Part shown: one piece after another, positions 43,599 through 50,489 of the stretch
How the letters are laid out: each line of letters starts with the position of its first letter
How positions within the stretch are numbered: position 1 is the stretch's first letter
Source of the DNA: Dyadobacter bucti
GTDB lineage: Bacteria; Bacteroidota; Bacteroidia; Cytophagales; Spirosomataceae
DNA length: 64,000 bases
NCBI RefSeq assembly: GCF_005869225.1
Contig: NZ_SWFP01000012.1
Span: 1-64,000, forward strand
Direction: 5' to 3'
The notes under the pieces: generated by a model
Databases searched by the model: none
What the model was told of the DNA's origin: nothing
What the model saw: only the letters and a program-made list of their open reading frames with translations
Program-made: the position numbers and the translations under genes

Positions 43599-45634
43599 TG
43601 ATTAAATCTATCAGAAGCATCGCGATATTATTTGTACCGTATATCGCCTCTATCCCGGGATTTGCACAATCGCCGCCCGCCTCCGATTTCTGGAAAATAG
43701 CGGCTGACGGCGGTATTGTCTGGAATGTAAGCAACGAGCAGCGGCTTCCCCATGGTGATCATATAGAAATGTCGGGAAGCAATGTTTCCGGAATTATCCA
43801 TTATACGATCAATAAAAGGCGTCAGCTTACCCTTCAACGCGATATTATTTACCCGCAGTTGCGGACGTACGACAGGACCAATGGTGTAAGCTGGCAAAAG
43901 TACCGGGCTTACCTCCGTCAAACCTACGGATCAGAAATTGAGCCAAGTATTACCGATGGCCAGCAAACGATTGTATTTGAAGAAGTTGACTCGCTAGGAA
44001 TACAAGGGAAACTGATTATTTATCACACACCCGTCAACGATATCAGGCTTACCCGGACATTGCTCCCTTCGATGACGGAAAGGCTGTTTGTTGAACAATG
44101 GACACTAACGAATGTTGGTAGAGATGATAAGCGATTAAAAACGGGCAACACAGCCTATAAAACGACCCTCGACGGATACAAAGGCACTTATCAAAAGCAC
44201 GTTTACAGCGATGCCAGCGAGCATGTTGATTTAGCGGCGGGCAAATCGTACAGCTTTGGGTTATACTTTGCAGCGGCCATCGACGACGAGACGACCGAAG
44301 GGTTAAGCTACAAAAAGGCTGTGATGGAACGGGACGAGTTTCTTCAATCGATGCGCGAAAACCTTGTTCTGGAAACTGGTAATCCTGTACTCGACAGACT
44401 ATTTTATTTTTCAAAAATCCGGGCTGCCGAAAATATTTTTAATTCCAAAATGGGGATTGTGCATTCGCCGGGCGGCGGCAATTACTACCTCGGAGTTTGG
44501 GCGAATGATCAGGTTGAGTACAGCGGCCCTTTTTTTCCTTTTTTAGGATATGAGAAAGGCATTGTTGCTGCTCGGAATGCCTATCGGAAATTCTTGCAAA
44601 ATATACCGGCAGGAAGTAATCCGATTCCCTATTCTTTCGAGATCGAAGGCGATATCCAGTCTTCCAATAAAGATCGGGGTGACGCGGCTATGATAGCATA
44701 CGGAACATCGCTATATCTGCTGCGCACGGGAGACCGGGAGGCAGCAAAAGAATTGTGGCCGCTAATTGAATGGTCGCTTGCTTACTGTCACAACAAGCTG
44801 AACGAACAAGGAGTTGTACGCTCACAAACAGACGAAATGGAGGGAAGAATTCCTACGGGAGATGCCAATCTGGCGACCAGTTCGCTCTATTATGGAGGCT
44901 TAGAATATGGCGCAGTCTTGGCAAAAGAGCTGGGATACAAGAGCTTGTCAAAACAGTATGAGCAGCGTCGGCGGGATCTGGAAAAAAGCATTGAAAGTCA
45001 TTTCGGTTATACTATTGAGGGACTTGATACTTACCGGTACTATGACGGGAGCGAGCGGCTCAGACATTGGATCTGCCTGCCTTTGGCCGTGGGGATCAAC
45101 ACCCGCGCCAAGGCGACCGCAATAGCCCTGCTCGATAAACTGTGGACAGAAAATGGCATCCTGGTGGAACTCGACCCGGACAAAAAAGGCCAGGATGTGT
45201 TCTGGGACCGGGGTACCCTGTACATGTTTCGCGGGCTATTCAAAGCAGGTATCCTTGACAAATCCCTTGAAAAGCTGGTCGCATTCTCTCGGACACGGCT
45301 TTTAGGCGATCATGTACCGTATGCTGTCGAAGCTTATCCAGAAAACGATATGCGGCATTTGTCTGCGGAGAGTGCATTGTATTGCAGGATCTTTCTGGAA
45401 GGCGTGCTGGGACTTGAACAAACCGGATACTCCTCATTTAACATCACTCCGCAACTAAGCCAGCAATTGCCAAAATTGGCGCTCAGTAATCTCCACCTCG
45501 GTGACTCCATTGTGTCAATACAACTGGAACTCGGAGAGGATAATAAGGTAATTACAAAAATATACAAAGGTGAGAAGTTGATTGTAAATACAATTGGCAA
45601 AAATCATAACAGAGTTGCATTCTTGCTGCGGTAG
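43598..45634 (+). CDS. Secreted (alpha/alpha)6-barrel-like glycosidase
   Basis: This 678-residue exported protein has a signal ending PGFAQ (about 24) when started at the ATG that overlaps the CE2 stop (TGATG); a longer frame to 43520 is not supported. An N-terminal beta-sandwich (about 30-250) precedes a six-hairpin-type helical domain with FYFSKIRAAENIF, YYLGVWANDQVEYSGPFFPF, DEMEGRIPTGDANLATSSLY and HWICLPLAVGINTRAKATAI. Acidic residues in WANDQVEYSG and QTDEMEGR are candidate catalytic groups. The layout recalls GH63/GH78-like enzymes, but I cannot place it in a family. It is the last gene of the second PUL. Confidence 0.65.
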   Translation: MIKSIRSIAILFVPYIASIPGFAQSPPASDFWKIAADGGIVWNVSNEQRLPHGDHIEMSGSNVSGIIHYTINKRRQLTLQRDIIYPQLRTYDRTNGVSWQKYRAYLRQTYGSEIEPSITDGQQTIVFEEVDSLGIQGKLIIYHTPVNDIRLTRTLLPSMTERLFVEQWTLTNVGRDDKRLKTGNTAYKTTLDGYKGTYQKHVYSDASEHVDLAAGKSYSFGLYFAAAIDDETTEGLSYKKAVMERDEFLQSMRENLVLETGNPVLDRLFYFSKIRAAENIFNSKMGIVHSPGGGNYYLGVWANDQVEYSGPFFPFLGYEKGIVAARNAYRKFLQNIPAGSNPIPYSFEIEGDIQSSNKDRGDAAMIAYGTSLYLLRTGDREAAKELWPLIEWSLAYCHNKLNEQGVVRSQTDEMEGRIPTGDANLATSSLYYGGLEYGAVLAKELGYKSLSKQYEQRRRDLEKSIESHFGYTIEGLDTYRYYDGSERLRHWICLPLAVGINTRAKATAIALLDKLWTENGILVELDPDKKGQDVFWDRGTLYMFRGLFKAGILDKSLEKLVAFSRTRLLGDHVPYAVEAYPENDMRHLSAESALYCRIFLEGVLGLEQTGYSSFNITPQLSQQLPKLALSNLHLGDSIVSIQLELGEDNKVITKIYKGEKLIVNTIGKNHNRVAFLLR

Positions 45635-46019
45635 CGAAAGTATCCTGGCGCTGATTGTCAGCCGCAATTCATAATTGATCGGAGGTTGCCGCGGTGTACG
45701 AGCAGATCCTGTCTAAACTTGCCCGAGCTACAAACTTTGCTTCCAACCAGGGCAAGTCAGGCTGAGGGAAGGGTATCTTCCGGATCTGCTTTACCCGATT
45801 TCGCTAGGGGGTTAAATTAAAAGAAAGGAGAAAATCCGTCACAAATTTCGACCACAGATTGGAGAATACGGGACGTCAGACCACCTAATTCCGTGTCAAA
45901 ATGACCACTCATAGAAACTATTGGACTTTTTGTTAACTTTCTGTTAGCGAGGACAATATCATGGTCAATTCAGTCTGAAATAGCATGGTCAGTCTAAACC
46001 GAATCACAGTGGTCAATAT
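45635..46019. other. Intergenic region with IS-end-like TGGTCA repeats
   Basis: No gene is visible. TGGTCA occurs at 45962, 45986 and 46010, exactly 24 bp apart, and an opposed TGACCAC at 45902 is preceded by TGTCAAAA. Multiple short terminal repeats of this sort are typical of IS21-like ends, so a relic of such an element may lie here against the ISL3 element. Confidence 0.4.
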
Positions 46020-47245
46020 CGGGCTCTTCTTCACTTTTGATGGTGGGGCTATCTGTTTTTAGCCAGTAACATTTTTGTAAGCAGGTCAATTCCGGCCCTT
46101 CCGTACATAGATCTCTTGATTGTTTTCAGCTTATTAATGTGGCCTTCTACTTTACCGCTTGAGATATCGGAATTAATCGCTTGTTCAACGGCGTGATGGT
46201 CATTCTTGATGCCTTTTGCAAAGTTTTTCAAAAGCGACTCGGGGTGCGAGGCACTTTTCAGCCATTCGTCAAGACTGCCGTGGTGCTGTTTTCCCAAGAG
46301 TGCTTTGAATTGTCGGGCAAGCTCGGCGGCCTTCTGAATTGGTGCACTTTGCTGGCAGAGAAAAGTAAAGAATTCCAGATCCTTAGCTGGCAATAAGGAT
46401 GTGTCTGTGAGGGCAATGAAGGCGAGCTTGGTGCTTGAACAGGTTTGCTGTCTGGCAAGTGCTTGGGGTTTATCCAGGGGCTGCCCCACTAAATTTTGCG
46501 CTACAAGCCGGTTCATTCTTTCGCAAAAGCTGGTGTATTTGCCGTTAAAGCCTTGTGCTATCATGTCCGCAAGAAGCTGCTTATAAGTCGTCTGTGGCCC
46601 ATAATTCTGTTGGATGTATGGAATGAAGTGATCGAAATTGGTCGAATGCTCGGAGATGGTTGGGGTATTCCGAGCTGGCAAGACATCCAAATGGATATAT
46701 CTCCTTATGGATTTCCTGTTTGATTTCAGGTGAGCGGCTATGGCGTTGATACTATGCCCCTGAGCATAGAGTTTCTTGGTTTGCTCAAATTTAAACTGCC
46801 TACGGGGACTAACATTTCCCGTAAATAATTCGGAATTTTCAGTTTGCGTGCGCTTGCCAGATGCGGTTTCATGGTTAAAAGGAATGGATTGATTATGTGC
46901 ATTTTGCTTGTCATGAAAGGCTACGAAACATTTTTTGATCGCTTCGCTTTGTCTTTGCATTGCTCTGTCGAGTGCTTCTCTGAGGTTAACCAGCAAATGA
47001 AAGCGGTCGGCTACCTGCCTGGCTTGCGGGGCACCCTTACGAATACCTGATGCATAGGCCGATGCCCTGTCCCTGGCCACGGTATGCACCTCCGGATGTT
47101 GTTTAAGCCAAGCTTCAAGCGCTTCAGCACTACGTCCCTCCCATAAGTCGATAACCCTATTCTGATGTAGGTCCACTAGGATTGTACCATAGGTTCTGCC
47201 CTTTTTTAATACCCAGTCGTCCACTCCGATAACCCCCGAGTACTT
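46020..47245 (-). mobile_element. Truncated ISL3-family element
   Basis: The left end looks like an ISL3 terminus (GGGCTCTTCTTCACTTTTGA from about 46021). The transposase gene runs from its stop at 46049 to a break near 47240, where response-regulator sequence begins. No right inverted repeat or target duplication is seen, so the right end is deleted. Confidence 0.7.
46049..47245 (-). pseudogene. ISL3 transposase, N-terminus missing
   Basis: About 398 residues of an ISL3-type transposase remain, from the first DDE motif (GVIGVDDWVLKKGRTYGTIL) through RVIDLWEGRSAEALEAWLK and VARDRASAYASGIRKGAPQA to the C-terminal VEGHINKLKTIKRSMYGRAG. The N-terminal zinc-finger and helix-turn-helix parts are gone. 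An open frame continues to 47371, but those residues are only the antisense of the response-regulator gene. The copy cannot be functional alone. Confidence 0.8.
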
Positions 47246-47786
47246 GGTAGCAGGCCAATATGGCAATTGCGAACAGGCGCTGCAAAATTTGGAAAAGGAT
47301 GAACCAGGGCTTGTACTAATGGATATTGACCTGCCTGGTATGAACGGTATAGAAGGCACAATGCAGATCAAAAAACGAAGACCGAAATGTATAGTACTAA
47401 TTATTACTGTATTGGAAGATAGCGATAAGGTTTTCCGTTCGTTATGCGCTGGTGCCGGCGGTTATATTGTAAAAAATTCTGACACGGACGATATTGTTAA
47501 AAGCATTGCGGAAGCTTTTGCAGGCGGTGCACCAATGAGTTTAAACATTGCACGTATGGTAGTACAATCTTTTAACCAGCCGCAGGACTCGCCGCTCTCT
47601 GAAAGGGAAAAAGAAGTATTACAGGGTATAGCCCAAGGAAAAACTTATTCCAGGATCGCCATTGACCTTTTTATCAGCAAAGAAACTGTCCGCACTCATA
47701 TCAAGAACATCTACCAGAAACTTGCAGTAAATAGTAAGGCAGATGCATTGAAAGCTGCCGGGCTAAACAAGTGGCTAAACCGATAA
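47244..47786 (+). pseudogene. LuxR-type response regulator, receiver N-terminus deleted
   Basis: The remaining 180 residues contain the middle and end of a receiver domain with the phosphoacceptor in LVLMDIDLPGMNG and the later K in GGYIVKNS, plus a complete LuxR-type DNA-binding domain (SEREKEVLQGIAQGKTYSRI, then DLFISKETVRTHIKNIYQKL). About 30 residues, including the first beta-strand and the acidic pair that binds Mg, are missing at the junction with the ISL3 relic. A TTG at 47244 could start a truncated protein with an intact DNA-binding domain. Confidence 0.75.
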
Positions 47787-47840
47787 ATCCCGCAATTTGC
47801 GGTATTGTGTACTTTCAAATCGGAGGATATTTTTGTTGGC

Positions 47841-48608
47841 ATGATGAAGAAGGTACTTATTATCATGCTATTATGCAGCGCCTGCCTTGGCGCTTGTCGT
47901 AAGAAAAACATCTTACCCCAAGCAGACGAAAAAACCGGCAGCATTAGCGGAACCGTTTCGCCCATTGGTTCGGCGTCAACAGTAATTATTCTTAGGGATG
48001 GTGACCCGGTAGATAAAATACAGCAAACCGTACCTGACGCAAATACCGGTAGATTTAGTTTTTCCAGGCTGAAACCAGGAACATATGCCGTGATGGGTGA
48101 GCCCGTAACAGGTTACATGCCCACCGCCAACCAGGCTATCGAGATCAAAGCAGAACAAGAAAGCGCAGTAGCCCTTTTTTTTAGTACAGACCTTATCACT
48201 ACGCCCGACATACCGATTAGCTTTAAAAGCGGCTTCTCAACCAGAGCCCAATATAAAAATCAGACGCTGACCATAGTGAAGTTCAGGTCTGAAGGTAAGT
48301 ATGGTCAATTGGGTTATAAAGCCTTTGAACTTACCATACAATTGGACGCAGTAACCGGCACTGGCAAATATGTCTGTGATGCAGTTTCCAAATCATTAAT
48401 CCGTTACGTATCGGCCTATGATGGCACTATCGGTTTCAAAACCTGGGGTAGCAAAACTGCAAACGGCACTTCAACGGTTATCATTACAACCTTCGACCCT
48501 GAGAATAAAAAGGTAAGCGGTACATTCAAAGGCAGTCTACCTGCCATAGCTGGAACCAAAGGCACAGTAATTATAACAGAAGGGGCTTTTGATGTTGGGT
48601 ATCAATAA
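47841..48608 (+). CDS. Hypothetical lipoprotein with carboxypeptidase-regulatory-like domain
   Basis: This 255-residue lipoprotein starts at the ATG at 47841 (signal with CLGAC, Cys19); a frame to 47805 adds unlikely residues. The N-terminal part (TGSISGTVSPIGSASTVIIL, then GRFSFSRLKPGTYAV) is a carboxypeptidase-regulatory-like beta-sandwich. The C-terminal part (VSGTFKGSLPAIAGTKGTVI) resembles DUF6252-type domains. It follows the truncated regulator by 54 nt and may be a remnant of the regulator's original operon. Function unknown. Confidence 0.6.
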   Translation: MMKKVLIIMLLCSACLGACRKKNILPQADEKTGSISGTVSPIGSASTVIILRDGDPVDKIQQTVPDANTGRFSFSRLKPGTYAVMGEPVTGYMPTANQAIEIKAEQESAVALFFSTDLITTPDIPISFKSGFSTRAQYKNQTLTIVKFRSEGKYGQLGYKAFELTIQLDAVTGTGKYVCDAVSKSLIRYVSAYDGTIGFKTWGSKTANGTSTVIITTFDPENKKVSGTFKGSLPAIAGTKGTVIITEGAFDVGYQ

Positions 48609-48934
48609 CGACAATTAAAACTGACGCTTGTATTGGATTAATATTTTCAGATCCCCACGACCTGTTGGATAATTCTTGGGCGGCATTTATGATTTGAATT
48701 GGTCATAGACGTTTGAATTTTATGGATTTGCAGGTCTTCCACAGTAGTAGGAAGCGTATTTATAAAATGCAAGGCGTATGAGACTAACTGTCAGATTAAG
48801 TCTCAACTAATACAGTTCATGGCAGAGGTCATTTCCGACCTGCGGTGCAAGGTGATCGGGTAAGAACCCAGGACATATAATAATCTACTTTACCAATAAT
48901 GTGATTTTACTACCTGGCGAATATTGACCAGGTC
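48609..48934. other. Gene-free stretch after the lipoprotein gene
   Basis: I see no gene or clear signal in these 326 bp before the terminator at 48935. Confidence 0.3.
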
Positions 48935-48964
48935 AAGCTGCTCCAATTTGGGAGCAGCTTTTCA
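48935..48964 (+). terminator. Rho-independent terminator
   Basis: A perfect 10-bp stem (AAGCTGCTCC/GGAGCAGCTT) with a six-base loop is followed on the plus strand by TTC after the stem's own TT. It lies about 330 bp after the lipoprotein gene and 33 bp from the end of the convergent SRAP gene. Confidence 0.65.
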
Positions 48965-48996
48965 TAATTCCACAACGTTTCAACTGTTTAGATTTA

Positions 48997-49830
48997 CTAA
49001 AAAAGTGATGGCTGCGTTGGTGGAGTGGGATTGTCCAATGCAACCAGCTCATCGTAAATAAATGGAACAGTGGGATCTTCGGCTTTTAAAAAGTCTTTTT
49101 GAACGCTACATGCTTCCATTAAGTCCTGGGGGAGCTGGAAAGTTGCAAGCTCGGTAATCCGGTCTTCCGGCAAGTCGTCCATCATCCATTCCCACGATAA
49201 ATTGTCGGGCAGTATGGTTGGCATTCTCTTCTTGGAATTGTGGATTTTTGCCATTAGTGGATTTGCCTCGGTAGTTACCAGACTTACCGTTTCAACTGTT
49301 TCACCAGTATCCTGATCTGTCCATGGTTGCCAGATACCTGCAACGTAAAAGTAAGGTTGGTCCTTCACACCAATATAATGAGGATATTTATCGGCTGTTT
49401 TTTTCTTCTCGCCGGTGCGTTTATTGACTCCGTACTCATGTCTCCATTCATAGAAACCTGAGGATAAGATAAGGCATCTGCGCTCAAGGGCGGCTTCACG
49501 GTAAATTTTATCAGGGAACAAAAGCTCTTCCCCCTTGGCATTCTGGGTATCGTAACCCTTCTGCCAGGTTCCATCTTTTTTCTTATAGCCTTTCCTGAAC
49601 TTTTCAACCTGAGAGCGGTTCTTTACGTATTTAGGTAAAAAACCCCATTCCATCTGGACAATATCAAAGTTGTCGCGTGTGTATCGCGGTTTTAAGACAG
49701 CGATGTTTCCAAATTCGAATGCATGCGTAACATTGCGGTTTAGAAATTCGTAATCTTTAACAGCTTTTTCGAGTTGCATTAACTGTATGAATTCGGCTTT
49801 TGTCACTTTTTGACCATTGTAATAGCACAT
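48997..49830 (-). CDS. SRAP-domain protein (SOS response-associated, YedK/HMCES family)
   Basis: This 277-residue protein starts MCYYN, so Cys2 becomes the N-terminal catalytic cysteine that forms a thiazolidine crosslink with abasic sites in single-stranded DNA. Other conserved positions are visible: Asn97 in DTQNAKGE, Glu128 in SSGFYEWR, and RMPTILP near 212. It shields abasic sites during repair. It follows an 83-residue gene by 2 nt and lies close to LigD and exonuclease III genes, forming a DNA-repair island. No SOS box was recognised. Confidence 0.9.
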   Translation of the reverse strand: MCYYNGQKVTKAEFIQLMQLEKAVKDYEFLNRNVTHAFEFGNIAVLKPRYTRDNFDIVQMEWGFLPKYVKNRSQVEKFRKGYKKKDGTWQKGYDTQNAKGEELLFPDKIYREAALERRCLILSSGFYEWRHEYGVNKRTGEKKKTADKYPHYIGVKDQPYFYVAGIWQPWTDQDTGETVETVSLVTTEANPLMAKIHNSKKRMPTILPDNLSWEWMMDDLPEDRITELATFQLPQDLMEACSVQKDFLKAEDPTVPFIYDELVALDNPTPPTQPSLF

Positions 49831-49832
49831 GC

Positions 49833-50084
49833 TTACTGGGTTTTAGTGTTTTTAAAATGCTCAACAATTTTCGCGCCAATTGGGATTGCTTCCGGTTGTC
49901 TTCCTTCGGGGATTGACATCCAAACCTTACTGCCGTCAAAAACTCTTGATCTGCTGATCATCAATGATTTTCTTCCATCAGGAAAGTCCAGCTTGAAAAC
50001 AGTTCTACCTGCCATATCCATCACTTTGATGGCAACCATCATTCCTTCGAATTCTACCTCAAAGTCATCGGCCTGAAACAACAT
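49833..50084 (-). CDS. Hypothetical protein, 83 residues, coupled to SRAP gene
   Basis: This 83-residue soluble protein of mixed fold (FEGMMVAIKVMDMAGRTVFK, then GSKVWMSIPEGRQPEAIPIG) has no recognised motif. It ends 2 nt before the SRAP start codon, so the two are co-translated, and it might modulate or accompany abasic-site protection. Family unknown. Confidence 0.6.
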   Translation of the reverse strand: MLFQADDFEVEFEGMMVAIKVMDMAGRTVFKLDFPDGRKSLMISRSRVFDGSKVWMSIPEGRQPEAIPIGAKIVEHFKNTKTQ

Positions 50085-50195
50085 ATTTCAATTTTTTAAA
50101 CTTAACATATAATTATATAGAGGATTATCTAATCAGTCAATGAGGCCAGTCGAGTTCCATGTGCATGATACCGGCAGTGCTAACCAGGTATACTA

Positions 50196-50372
50196 TTACT
50201 TTCCTAAATAATCCCTCACTGCCTTTGCCGAACTCCCCACTTCTTTGACGGCTTCGGTTAATTTTTCTTTGGTGATACCCAGAGCCTGAGTCCAATAAGC
50301 AACTTCATAATCTTCGCTTAAATTAATACGGCTGCTGTCAGCAGGTCCTTGTTTGGTTTTGTCGTCTGCCAT
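50196..50372 (-). CDS. DUF3606 small protein
   Basis: This 58-residue protein (starts MADDKTKQGPADSSRINLSE) has the DUF3606 pattern: an acidic/basic start, then a helical domain YEVAYWTQALGITKEKLTEA and VKEVGSSAKAVRDYL. The family is widespread in proteobacteria and Bacteroidota, often on plasmids, with unknown function. It is divergent from LigD, and the 117-bp gap between them should hold both promoters. Confidence 0.8.
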   Translation of the reverse strand: MADDKTKQGPADSSRINLSEDYEVAYWTQALGITKEKLTEAVKEVGSSAKAVRDYLGK

Positions 50373-50489
50373 GTCTGTAATGGTTTGGTTGATACCATTT
50401 TACATAAAAATCCATACCCGACAGGGCTGGCACGTGCTTTGATGTGTTTTGCTCACCTTTAAATGCTATTACATACAGAAAGATGAGCC

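Noticed and set aside
47246-47371. N-terminal extension of the ISL3 transposase frame
   Set aside because: These residues are antisense to the response-regulator receiver domain and lack similarity to transposase N-termini.
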